Shown here piece by piece: positions 1-11,202 of a DNA stretch of 64,000 nucleotides. The notes below the pieces were generated by a model. It saw only the letters and a program-made list of their open reading frames with translations, did not search any database and was not told the DNA's origin. A program made the translations under genes and the position numbers. The first letter of the stretch is position 1. Each line of letters begins with the position of its first letter. Source of the DNA: Hydractinia symbiolongicarpus (Eukaryota > Cnidaria > Hydrozoa > Anthoathecata > Hydractiniidae); assembly GCF_029227915.1 (NCBI RefSeq), contig NC_079888.1:20192001-20256000 (forward strand), read 5' to 3'.

Positions 1-190
1 GGAACACAGCGATTACACTGGGCTCTGTGATAGCGCTTCATTTAAGAATTAAGATAAAAAAAGTCATTTTTTCATTGTGGGACCAATCCTAGCCATTATT
101 GTGCGCTGAGGAAATAGCGACAGTTTCAAAAACTACATTTCATTGACTTTCTAACGGTGTCAGTCCGTTTGAGTTTCAACGGTTGTGTCA

Positions 191-249
191 CATATTCGTA
201 CCAACATGTATTTAGCGATATTTTTTTGATATTACTAGGTTGCATCGCT
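191..249. other. Most conserved monomer segment, bounded on the right by AGCGAT/ATCGCT dyad
   Basis: CATATTCGTACCAACATGTA (191-210) is close to invariant across the window; the main exceptions are the N class (one C lost, CGTACAACATG) and a few CGTG, TTTG or TAATCG copies. Immediately right, AGCGAT (214-219) pairs with ATCGCT (244-249) across a 24-base AT-rich loop. Conservation was judged by eye. Protected segments in other satellites can be protein-binding sites, but this sequence gives no direct evidence of one. Confidence 0.6.
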
Positions 250-305
250 TTTAACAATGAAACGTTGACTGTGGGACTGAATTGAACTAACTTTGGACTG
301 TGACC

Positions 306-323
306 TGATAAATGTGATAAATG
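306..323 (+). repeat. Doubled 9-mer TGATAAATG inside the monomer
   Basis: TGATAAATG occurs twice without a gap (306-314 and 315-323). The doubling is kept in most alpha and beta copies. The K and related variants change the second unit to TGATAAAGG, and a few copies lose part of the first (GTGACCTTAAATGTG at about 37665, 38785, 41399 and 42519), as expected from slippage between the two units. Confidence 0.85.
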
Positions 324-338
324 AGACAATTGGACTCC

Positions 339-354
339 AAGAAATAACATTCTT
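339..354. other. AAGAA/TTCTT short dyad near the monomer end
   Basis: AAGAA (339-343) and TTCTT (350-354) are reverse complements with a six-base ATAACA loop. Most copies keep it; beta and K copies often have AAGAAAAAACATTCTT, which leaves the arms intact and changes only the loop. The stem is short enough to arise by chance, so it is noted as a structural landmark only. Confidence 0.5.
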
Positions 355-2988
355 CTTTATTTGACGTGATTTCCGGAACACAGCGATTACACTGGGCTCT
401 GTGATAGCGCTTCATTTAAGAATTAAGTTAAAAAAAGTCATTTTTTTATTGTGGGACCAATCCTAGACATTATCGCGCGCTGAGGAAATAGCGACAATTT
501 CAAAAACTACATTTCATTGACTTTCTAACGGTGTCAGTCACTTTGAGTTTCAACGGTTGTGTCACATATTTGTACCAACATGTATTTAGCGATATTTTTA
601 TGATATTACTAGGTTGCATCGCTATTAACAATGAAATGTTGACTGTAGGACTTAATTGAACTAACTTTGGACTGTGACCTAATAAATGTGATGAATGAGA
701 CAATTGGACTCCAAGAAATAACATTCTTCTTAATTTGACATGATTGCCGAAACTCAGCGATTACACTGGGCTCTGTGGTAGCGCCTCATTTAAGAATTAA
801 GTTAAAAAAAGTCATTTTTTTATTGTGGGACCAATCCTAGACATTATCGCGCGCTGAGGAAATAGCGACAATTTCAAAAACTACATTTCATTGACTTTCT
901 AACGGTGTCAGTCACTTTGAGTTTCAACGGTTGTGTCACATATTTGTACCAACATGTATTTAGCGATATTTTTATGATATTACTAGGTTGCATCGCTATT
1001 AACAATGAAATGTTGACTGTAGGACTTAATTGAACTAACTTTGGACTGTGACCTAATAAATGTGATGAATGAGACAATTGGACTCCAAGAAATAACATTC
1101 TTCTTAATTTGACGTGATTGCCGGAACTCAGCGATTACTCTGGGCTCTGTGGTAGCGCTTCAATTAAGAATTAAGATAAAAAGTCATTTTTTTATTGTGG
1201 GACCAATCCTAGCCAATATCTCGCGCTGAAGAAATAGCGACAGTTTCAAAAACTACATTTCATTGACTTTTTAACGGTGTCAGTCTGTTTAAGTTACAAC
1301 GGTTGGGTCACATATTCGTACCAACATGTATTTAGCGATATTTTTTTGATATTACTAGGTTGCATCGCTTTTAACAATGAAACGTTGACTGTGGGACTTA
1401 ATTGAGCTAACTTTGGATTGTAACCTGACAAATGTGATAAATGAGACAATTGGACTCCAAGAAATAACATTCTTCTTAATTTGACGTGATTACCGGAACT
1501 CAGCGACTACTCTGGGCTCTGTGTTAGCGCTTCATTTAAGAATTATGATAAAAAAAAGTCATTTTCTTATTGTGGGACCAATCCTAGCTATTATCGCGAG
1601 CTGAGGAAATAGCGACAGTTTCAAAAACTACATTTCATTGACTTTCTAACAGTGTCAGTCTGTTTGAGTTTCAACGGTTGTGTCACATATTCGTACCAAC
1701 ATGTATTTAGCGATATTTTTTTGATATTACTAGGTTGCATCGCTTTTAACAATGAAACGTTGACTGTGGGACTTAATTGAGCTAACTTTGGATTGTAACC
1801 TGACAAATGTGATAAATGAGACAATTGGACTCCAAGAAATAACATTCTTCTTAATTTGACCTGATTGCCGGAACTCGGCGATTACACTGGGCTCTGTGGT
1901 AGCGCTTCATTTAAGAATTAAGATATGAAAGTCATTTTTTCATTGTGGGACCAATCCTAGCCGTTATCGCGCGCTGAAGAAATAGCGACAGTTTCAAAAA
2001 CAGCATTTCATTGACTTTCTAACGGTGTCAGTCCGTTTGAGTTACAACGGTTGGGTAACATATTCGTACCAACATGTATTTAGCGATATTTTTCTGATAT
2101 TACTAGGTTGCATCGCTTTTAACAATGAAACCATTGACTGTGGGACTTAATTGAACTAACTTTGGACTGTGACCTAATAAATGTGATGAATGAGACAATT
2201 GGACTCCAAGAAATAACATTCTTCTTAATTTGACGTGATTGCCGGAATTTAGCGATTACTCTGGGCTCTGTGGTAGCGCTTCAATTAAGAATTAAGATAA
2301 AAAGTCATTTTTTTATTGTGGGACCAATCCTAGCCAATATCTCGCGCTGAAGAAATAGCGACAGTTTCAAAAACTACATTTCATTGACTTTTTAACGGTG
2401 TCAGTCCGTTTGAGTTACAACGGTTGGGTCACATATTCGTACCAACATGTATTTAGCGATATTTTTTTGATATTACTAGGTTGCATCGCTTTTAACAATG
2501 AAACGTTGACTGTGGGACTTAATTGAGCTAATTTTGGATTGTAACCTGACAAATGTGATAGATGAGACAATTGGACTCCAAGAAATAACATTCTTCTTAA
2601 TTTGACCTGATTGCCGGAACTCGGCGATTACACTGGGCTCTGTGGTAGCGCTTCATTTAAGAATTAAGATATGAAAGTCATTTTTTCATTGTGGGACCAA
2701 TCCTAGCCGTTATCGCGCGCTGAAGAAATAGCGACAGTTTCAAAAACAGCATTTCATTGACTTTCTAACGGTGTCAGTCCGTTTGAGTTACAACGGTTGG
2801 GTAACATATTCGTACCAACATGTATTTAGCGATATTTTTCTGATATTACTAGGTTGCATCGCTTTTAACAATGAAACGATTGACTGTGGGCTTAATTGAA
2901 CTAATTTTGGACTCTGGCCTGATAAATGTGATAAATGAGACAATTGGACACCAAGAAATAACATTCTTCTTAATTTGAAATGATTGCC

Positions 2989-4853
2989 GAAACTCAGCGA
3001 TTACACTGGGCTCTGTGGTAGCGCTTCATTTAAGAATTAAGTTAAAAAAAGTCATTTTTTTATTGTGGGACAAATCCTAGACATTATCGCGCGCTGCGGA
3101 AATAGCGACAGTATAAAAAACTACATTTCATTGACTTTCTAATGGTGTCAGTCACTTTGAGTTTCAACGGATGTGTCACATATTCGTACCAACATGTATT
3201 TAGCGATATTTTTTTGATATTACTAGGTTGCATCGCTTTTACCAAAGAAACGTTGACTGTGGGACTTAATTGAACTAACTTTGGACTGTGACCTGATAAA
3301 TGTGATAAATGAGACAATTGGACTCCAAGAAATAACATTCTTCTTTATTTGACGTGATTTCCGGAACACAGCGATTACACTGGGCTCTGTGATAGCGCTT
3401 CATTTAAGAATTAAGATAAAAAAAGTCATTTTTTTATTGTGGGACCAATCCTAGCCATTATTGTGCGCTGAGGAAATAGCGACAGTTTCAAAAACTACAT
3501 TTCATTGACTTTCTAACGGTGTCAGTCCGTTTGAGTTTCAACGGTTGTGTCACATATTCGTACCAACATGTATTTAGCGATATTTTTTGATATTACTAGG
3601 TTGCATCGCTTTTAACATAAAAACGTTGACTGTGGGACTTATTTGAACTAACTTTGGACTGTGACCTGATAAATGTGAGAAATGAGACAACTGGACTCCA
3701 AGAAATAACATTCTTCTTAATTTGACGTGATTGCCGGAACTCAGCGATTACACTGGGCTCTGTGGTAGCGCTTCAATTAAGAATTAAGATAAAAAAGTCA
3801 TTTTTTATTGCGGAACCAATCCTAGCCATTATCTCGCGCTGAAGAAATAGCGGCATTTTAAAAAACTACATTTCATTGACTTTCTAACGGTGTCAGTCCG
3901 TTTGAGTTTCAACGGTTGTGTCACATATTCGTACCAACATGTATTTAGCGATATTTTTTTGATATTACTAGGTTGCATCGCTTTTAACAATGAAACGTTG
4001 ACTGTGGGACTTAATTGAACTAACTTTGGACTGTGACCTGATAAATGTGATAAATGAGACAATTGGACTCCAAGAAATAACATTCTTCTTAATTTGACGT
4101 GATTGCCGGAACTCAGCGATTACACTGTGCTCTGTGATAGCGCTTCATTTAAGAATTAAGATAAAAAAGTAATTTTTTTATTGCGGGACCAATCCTAGCT
4201 ATTATCGCGAGCTGAGGAAATAGCGACAGTTTCAAAAACTACATTTCATTGACTTTCTAACGGTGTCAGTCTGTTTGAGTTTCAACGGTTGTGTCACATA
4301 TTCGTACCAACATGTATTTAGCAATATTTTTTTTAAATTACTAGGTTGTATTGCTTTTAACAATGAAACGTTGACTGTGGGACTTAATTGAACTAACTTT
4401 GGACTGTGACCTTATAAATGTGATAAATGAGACAATTGGACTCCAAGAAATAACATTCTTTTTAATTTGACGTGATTGCCGGAACTCAGCGACTACTCTG
4501 GGCTCTGTGGTAGCGCTTCAATTAAGAATTAAGATAAAAAAAGTCATTTTTTTATTGTGGGACCAATCCTAGCCATTATCTCGCACTGAAGAAATAGCGG
4601 CAGTTTCAAAAACTACATTTCCTTGACTTTCTAACGGTGTCAGTCCGTTTGAGTTTCAACGGTTGTGTCACATATTCGTACGAACATGTAATTAGCGATA
4701 TTTTTTTTATATTACTAGGTTGCATCGCTTTTAACAATGAAACGTTGACTGTGGGACTTAATTGAACTAACTATGGACTGTGACCTGATAAATGTGATAA
4801 ATGAGACAATTGGACTCCACGAAATAACATTCTTCTTAATTTGACGTGATTGC
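2989..4853 (+). repeat. Monomers 9-13: first copy of the D-E-F trimer plus two more
   Basis: Starts are 2989 (D), 3363 (E), 3736 (F), 4108 and 4481. D has AGTTAAAAAAAGTC, AGTCACTTTG, GGATGTGTCAC and the rare ACCAAAGAAACG. E has GGAACACAGC and ATTGTGCGCTG. F has ATTGCGGAACC and GGCATTTTAAAAAAC. The same three variants recur in the same order at 7471 and 9337. The monomer at 4108 opens with CACTGTGCTCTGTGATAGC, a 5' end seen again at 9337 and 10830 joined to other bodies. Confidence 0.9.
3416..3437. other. A/T hairpin, 9 bp perfect arms with GTCA loop (one per monomer)
   Basis: ATAAAAAAA (3416-3424) and TTTTTTTAT (3429-3437) are exact reverse complements around a four-base loop, GTCA. Nearly every monomer has a version at the same place, with arms of about 5 to 9 bp; the lengths of the A-run and T-run vary. 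The N class largely breaks it (AAATAAGTCATTCTTT) and the CCATTT variants shorten the loop region. The element is visible in the sequence; cruciform formation is only a possibility. Confidence 0.8.
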
Positions 4854-7470
4854 GGAACTCAGCGACTACTCTGGGCTCTGTGGTAGCGCTTCAATTAAGA
4901 ATTAAGATAAAAAAGTCATTTTTTTATTGTGGGACCAATCCTAGCCATTATCTCGCGCTGAAGAAATAGCGGCAGTTTCAAAAACTACATTTCATTGACT
5001 TTCTAACGGTGTCAGTGCGTTTGAGTTACAACGGTTGTGTCAAATATTCGTACCAACATGTATTTAGCGATATTTTTCTGATATTACTAGGTTGCATCTC
5101 TTTTAACAATGAAAGGATTGACTGTGGGACTTAATTGAGCTAACTTTGGACTGTGACCTGATAAATGTGATAAATGAGACAATTGAACTCCAAGAAATAA
5201 CATTCTTGTTAATTGGACGTGATTGCTGGAACTCAGCGATTACACTGGGCATTGTGGTAGCGCTTCATTTAAAAATTAAGATACAAAAAGTCATTTTTTC
5301 ATTGTGGGACCAATCCTAGCCGTTATCGCGCGCTAAAGAAATAGCGACAGTTTCAAGAACTACATTTCATTGACTTTCTAACGGTGTCAGTCCGTGTGAG
5401 TTACAACGGTTGGGTCACATATTCGTACCAACATGCATTTAATGATATTTTTCTGATATTACTAGGTTGCATCGCTTTTAACTATGAAACGGTTGACTGT
5501 GGGACTTAATTGAGCTAACTTTGGACTGTCACCTGATAAATGTGATAAAGGAGACAATTGGACTCCAAGAAAAAACATTCTTCTTAATTTGACATGATTG
5601 CCGAAACTCAGCGATTACACTGGGCTCTGTGGTAGCGCTTCATTTAAGAATTATGATAAAAAAAGTCATTTCTTTATTGTGGGACCAATCCTAGCCATTA
5701 TCGCGCGCTGAGGAAATAGCGACAGATTCAAAAACTACATTTCATTGACTTTCTAACGGTGTCAGTCCGTTTGAGTTTCAACGGTTGTGTCACATATTTG
5801 TACCAACATGTATTTAGCGATATTTTTTTGATATTACTAGGTTGCATCGCTTTTAACAATAAAACGTTGACTGTGGGACTTAATTGAGCTAACTTTGGAC
5901 TGTGACCTGATAAATGTGATAAATGAGACAATTGGACTCCAAGAAATAACATTCTTATTAATTTGACGTGATTGCCGAAACTCACCGATTACACTGGTCT
6001 CGGTGGTAGCGCTTCATTTAAGAATTAAGATAAAAAGTCGATTTTTTATTGTGGGACCAATCCTAGCCAATATCTCGCGTTGAAGAAATAGCGACAGTTT
6101 CAAAAACTACATTTCATTGACTTTCAAACGGTGTCAGTCCGTTTGAGTTACAACGGTTGGGTCACATATTCGTACCAACATGTATTTAGCGATATTTTTT
6201 TGATATTACTAGGTTGCATCGCTTTTAACAATTAAACGTTGACTGTGGGACTTAATTGAACTAACTTTGGACTGTGACCTGATAAATGTGATAAATGAGA
6301 CAATTGGACTCCAAGAAATAACATTCTTCTTAATTTGACGTGATTGCCGGAACTCAGCGGCTACTCTGGGCTCTGTGGTAGCGCTTCAATTAAGAATTAA
6401 GATAAAAAAGTCATTTTTTTATTGTGGGACCAATCCTAGCCATTATCTCGCGCTGGAGAAATAGCGGCAGTTTCTAAAACTACATTTCCTTGACTTTCTA
6501 ACGGTGTCAGTCTGTTTGAGTTTCAACGGTTGTGTCACATATTCGTACCAACATGTATTTAGCAATATTTTTTTTATATTACTAGGTTGCATTGCTTTTA
6601 ACAATGAAACGTTGACTGTGGGACTTAATTGAACTAACTTTGGACTGTGACCTGATAAATGTGATAAATGAGACAATTGGACTCCAAGAAATAACATTCT
6701 TCTTAATTTGACGTGATTACCGGAACTCAGCGACTACTCTGGGCTCTGTGTTAGCGGTTCATTTAAGAATTATGATAAAAAAAAGTCATTTTTTTATTGT
6801 GGGACCAATCCTAGCTATTATCGCGAGCTGAGGAAATAGCGACAGTTTCAAAAACTACATTTCATTGACTTTCTAACGGTGTCAGTCTGTTTGAGTTTCA
6901 ACGGTTGTGTCACATATTCGTACCAACATGTATTTAGCGATATTTTTTTGATATTACTAGGTTGCATCGCTTTTAACAATGAAACGTTGACTGTGGGACT
7001 TAATTGAGCTAACTTTGGATTGTAACCTGACAAATGTGATAAATGAGACAATTGGACTCCAAGAAATAACATTCTTCTTAATTTGACCTGATTGCCGGAA
7101 CTCGGCGATTACACTGGGCTCTGTGGTAGCGCTTCATTTAAGAATTAAGATATGAAAGTCATTTTTTCATTGTGGGACCTATCCTAGCCGTTATCGCGCG
7201 CTGAAGAAATAGCGACAGTTTCAAAAACAGCATTTCATTGACTTTCTAACGGTGTCAGTCCGTTTGAGTTACAACGGTTGGGTAACATATTCGTACCAAC
7301 ATGTATTTAGCGATATTTTTCTGATATTACTAGGTTGCATCGCTTTTAACAATGAAACGATTGACTGTGGGACTTAATTGAACTAACTTTGGACTCTGGC
7401 CTGATAAATGTGATAAATGAGACAATTGGACACCAAGAAATAACATTCTTCTTAATTTGAAATGATTGCC
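4854..7470 (+). repeat. Monomers 14-20: single J-K-X set, then C, J2, A, B variants
   Basis: Starts are 4854, 5228, 5603, 5977, 6349, 6722 and 7097. The 4854-5228-5603 set (J: AGCGGCAG, CATCTCTTTT, GAAAGGATTG; K: GGGCATTGTGG, AGATACAAAAAG, CGCTAAAG; X: GTCATTTCTTTATTG) is the same trio that is tandemly amplified at 11949-14940. The 6349 copy (CGCTGGAG, GTTTCTAAAAC) and the 6722 copy match 11203 and 11576 at an offset of about 4854 bp. The 6722-7097 pair matches 1495-1870 at an offset of 5227 bp. Relative to the earlier stretch, this one lacks two monomers (about 745 bp) before the next D variant. Confidence 0.88.
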
Positions 7471-10400
7471 GAAACTCAGCGATTACACTGGGCTCTGTGG
7501 TAGCGCTTCATTTAAGAATTAAGTTAAAAAAAGTCATTTTTTTATTGTGGGACCAATCCTAGACATTATCGCGCGCTGAGGAAATAGCGACAGTTTAAAA
7601 AACTACATTTCATTGACTTTCTAATGGTGTCAGTCACTTTGAGTTTCAACGGATGTGTCACATATTCGTACCAACATGTATTTAGCGATATTTTTTTGAT
7701 ATTACTAGGTTGCATCGCTTTTACCAAAGAAACGTTGACTGTGGGACTTAATTGAACTAACTTTGGACTGTGACCTGATAAATGTGATAAATGAGACAAT
7801 TGGACTCCAAGAAATAACATTCTTCTTTATTTGACGTGATTTCCGGAACACAGCGATTACACTGGGCTCTGTGATAGCGCTTCATTTAAGAATTAAGATA
7901 AAAAAAGTCATTTTTTTATTGTGGGACCAATCCTAGCCATTATTGTGCGCTGAGGAAATAGCGACAGTTTCAAAAACTACATTTCATTGACTTTCTAACG
8001 GTGTCAGTCCGTTTGAGTTTCAACGGTTGTGTCACATATTCGTACCAACATGTATTTAGCGATATTTTTTGATATTACTAGGTTGCATCGCTTTTAACAA
8101 TAAAACGTTGACTGTGGGACTTATTTGAACTAACTTTGGACTGTGACCTGATAAATGTGAGAAATGAGACAACTGGACTCCAAGAAATAACATTCTTCTT
8201 AATTTGACGTGATTGCCGGAACTCAGCGATTACACTGGGCTCTGTGGTAGCGCTTCAATTAAGAATTAAGATAAAAAAGTCATTTTTTATTGCGGAACCA
8301 ATCCTAGCCATTATCTCGCGCTGAAGAAATAGCGGCATTTTAAAAAACTACATTTCATTGACTTTCTAACGGTGTCAGTCCGTTTGAGTTTCAACGGTTG
8401 TGTCACATATTCGTACCAACATGTATTTAGCGATATTTTTTTGATATTACTAGGTTGCATCGCTTTTAACAATGAAACGTTGACTGTGGGACTTAATTGA
8501 ACTAACTTTGGACTGTGACCTGATAAATGTGATAAATGAGACAATTGGACTCCAAGAAATAACATTCTTCTTAATTTGACGTGATTGCCGGAACTCAGCG
8601 ATTACACTGGGCTCTGTGATAGCGCTTCATTTAAGAATTAAGATAAAAAAGTCATTTTTTTAATGCAGGACCAATCCTAGCCATTATCTCGCGCTGAAGA
8701 AATAGCGGCAGTTTCAAAAACTACATTTCATTGACTTTCTAACGGTGTCAGTCCGTTTGAGTTTCAACGGTTGTGTCACATATTCGTACCAACATGTATT
8801 TAGCGATATTTTTTTGATATTACTAGGTTGCATCGCTTTTAACAATGAAACGTTGACTGTGGGACTTAATTGAACTAACTTTGGACTGTGACCTGATAAA
8901 TGTGATAAATGAGACAATTGGACTCCAAGAAATAACATTCTTCTTAATTTGACGTGATTGCCGGAACTCAGCGATTACACTGGGCTCTGTGATAGCGCTT
9001 CATTTAAGAATTAAGATAAAAAAGTCATTTTTTTAATGCAGGACCAATCCTAGCCATTCTCTCGCGCTGAAGAAATAGCGGCAGTTTCAAAAACTACATT
9101 TCATTGACTTTCTAACGGTGTCAGTCCGTTTGAGTTACAACAGTTGGGTCACATATTCGTACCAACATGTATTTAGCGATATTTTTCTGATATTACTAGG
9201 TTGCATCGCTTTTAACAATGAAACGATTGACTGTGGGACTTAATTGACCTAACTTTGGACTGTCACCTGATAAATGTGATAAATGAGACAATTGGACTCC
9301 AAGAAATAACATTCTTGTTAATTTGGCGTGATTGCCGGAACTCAGCGATTACACTGTGCTCTGTGATAGCGCTTCATTTAAGAATTAAGTTAAAAAAAGT
9401 CATTTTTTTATTGTGGGACCAATCCTAGACATTATCGCGCGCTGAGGAAATAGCGACAGTTTAAAAAACTACATTTCATTGACTTTCTAATGGTGTCAGT
9501 CACTTTGAGTTTCAACGGATGTGTCACATATTCGTACCAACATGTATTTAGCGATATTTTTTTGATATTACTAGGTTGCATCGCTTTTACCAAAGAAACG
9601 TTGACTGTGGGACTTAATTGAACTAACTTTGGACTGTGACCTGATAAATGTGATAAATGAGACAATTGGACTCCAAGAAATAACATTCTTCTTTATTTGA
9701 CGTGATTTCCGGAACACAGCGATTACACTGGGCTCTGTGATAGCGCTTCATTTAAGAATTAAGATAAAAAAAGTCATTTTTTTATTGTGGGACCAATCCT
9801 AGCCATTATTGTGCGCTGAGGAAATAGCGACAGTTTCAAAAACTACATTTCATTGACTTTCTAACGGTGTCAGTCCGTTTGAGTTTCAACGGTTGTGTCA
9901 CATATTCGTACCAACATGTATTTAGCGATATTTTTTGATATTACTAGGTTGCATCGCTTTTAACAATAAAACGTTGACTGTGGGACTTATTTGAACTAAC
10001 TTTGGACTGTGACCTGATAAATGTGAGAAATGAGACAACTGGACTCCAAGAAATAACATTCTTCTTAATTTGACGTGATTGCCGGAACTCAGCGATTACA
10101 CTGGGCTCTGTGGTAGCGCTTCAATTAAGAATTAAGATAAAAAAGTCATTTTTTATTGCGGAACCAATCCTAGCCATTATCTCGCGCTGAAGAAATAGCG
10201 GCATTTTAAAAAACTACATTTCATTGACTTTCTAACGGTGTCAGTCCGTTTGAGTTTCAACGGTTGTGTCACATATTCGTACCAACATGTATTTAGCGAT
10301 ATTTTTTTGATATTACTAGGTTGCATCGCTTTTAACAATGAAACGTTGACTGTGGGACTTAATTGAACTAACTTTGGACTGTGACCTGATAAATGTGATA

Positions 10401-11202
10401 AATGAGACAATTGGACTCCAAGAAATAACATTCTTCTTAATTTGACGTGATTGCCGGAACTCAGCGATTACACTGGGCTCTGTGATAGCGCTTCATTTAA
10501 GAATTAAGATAAAAAAGTCATTTTTTTAATGCAGGACCAATCCTAGCCATTATCTCGCGCTGAAGAAATAGCGGCAGTTTCAAAAACTACATTTCATTGA
10601 CTTTCTAACGGTGTCAGTCCGTTTGAGTTACAACAGTTGGGTCACATATTCGTACCAACATGTATTTAGCGATATTTTTCTGATATTACTAGGTTGCATC
10701 GCTTTTAACAATGAAACGATTGACTGTGGGACTTAATTGACCTAACTTTGGACTGTCACCTGATAAATGTGATAAATGAGACAATTGGACTCCAAGAAAT
10801 AACATTCTTGTTAATTTGGCGTGATTGCCGGAACTCAGCGATTACACTGTGCTCTGTGATAGCGCTTCATTTAAGAATTAAGATAAAAAAGTAATTTTTT
10901 TATTGTGGGACCAATCCTAGCCAATATCTCGCGTTGAAGAAATAGCGACAGTTTCAAAAACTACATTTCATTGACTTTCAAACGGTGTCAGTCCGTTTGA
11001 GTTACAACGGTTGGGTCACATATTCGTACCAACATGTATTTAGCGATATTTTTTTGATTTTACTAGGTTGCATCGCTTTTAACAATTAAACGTTGACTGT
11101 GGGACTTAATTGAACTAACTTTGGACTGTGACCTGATAAATGTGATAAATGAGACAATTGGACTCCAAGAAATAACATTCTTCTTAATTTGACGTGATTG
11201 CC
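7471..11202 (+). repeat. Monomers 21-30: D-E-F trimer, second and third copies, 1866 bp period
   Basis: Starts are 7471, 7845, 8218, 8590, 8963, then 9337, 9711, 10084, 10456 and 10830. The first five form a pentamer whose D-E-F part repeats at +1866 bp. The fourth and fifth monomers carry TTTTTTTAATGCAGGACC, also present at 10456; 8963 and 10456 share the rare TTACAACAGTTGGG. The 9337 copy is chimeric: its first roughly 50 bases come from the CACTGTGCTC variant and the rest is D. The 10830 copy has the same 5' end fused to a CCAATATCTCGCGTTG body. Such junctions are expected from unequal exchange between out-of-register monomers. Confidence 0.9.

Larger units (their letters stand above)
1..374 (+). 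repeat. Representative satellite monomer (alpha type) with landmarks
   Basis: This 374 bp copy serves as the coordinate reference. In order it holds: AGCGATTACACTGGGCTCTG (9-28); the palindrome AGCGCT (32-37); an A-run, GTCA, T-run hairpin (56-72); TGTGGGACCAATCCTAG (77-93); a CpG-rich patch near 100-120, which reads ATCGCGCGCTG in most other copies; ACATTTCATTGACTTTCTAA (135-154); the alpha/beta diagnostic segment (171-190); the conserved segment CATATTCGTACCAACATGTA (191-210); AGCGAT and ATCGCT arms (214-249); GACTGTGGGACTTAATTGAA; the doubled TGATAAATG (306-323); CAATTG; and the AAGAA/TTCTT dyad (339-354). The octamer TGTGGGAC occurs twice. I counted 136 G+C bases (36%) and 13 CpG. Since 374 is not divisible by three, no reading frame runs through the array. 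Confidence 0.93.
1..2988 (+). repeat. Monomers 1-8: mixed alpha copies and alternating variants
   Basis: Starts are 1, 375, 749, 1123, 1495, 1870, 2244 and 2616. Monomers 2 and 3 are nearly the same from the A-run onward (both have GACAATTTC, a T-to-A change in TTTTTATGATATT and GCTATTAAC), but monomer 2 has the 5' end of a different variant (GGAACACAGC, TGTGATAGC). The rest alternate three variants: CCAATATCTCGC copies (1123, 2244), a GCTATTATCGCGAGC copy (1495) and AGATATGAAAGTC copies (1870, 2616). The 1495 and 1870 copies recur as a pair at 6722 and 7097. Confidence 0.9.

Noticed and set aside
91-120. CpG-rich patch TTATCGCGCGCTG as a possible Z-DNA or promoter element.
   Set aside because: The alternating stretch is only about 6-8 bases and varies freely between copies (CTCGCG, GTGCGC, GAGCTG), so no function can be supported.
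60-150. AAAGTCA (60-66) and TGACTTT (144-150) as stem arms.
   Set aside because: Seven bases separated by 77 is readily expected by chance in a 374 bp AT-rich sequence, and the first arm overlaps the stronger local A/T hairpin.
194-210. A true CENP-B box.
   Set aside because: Only 6 of the 9 fixed positions match and the CGGG half is replaced by ATGT; reported only as a weak resemblance.
126-350. Recurrent minus-strand ORF, typically 74 codons, found in many monomers (also 500-724, 33372-33596, 58409-58633 and others).
   Set aside because: It lies at the same place in every alpha monomer and is a by-product of the repeat. The beta change T to A at monomer position 176 gives an in-frame TAA in a large share of copies, frame-changing indels are tolerated, and there is no promoter, family resemblance or codon-position bias. 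Not reported as a gene.
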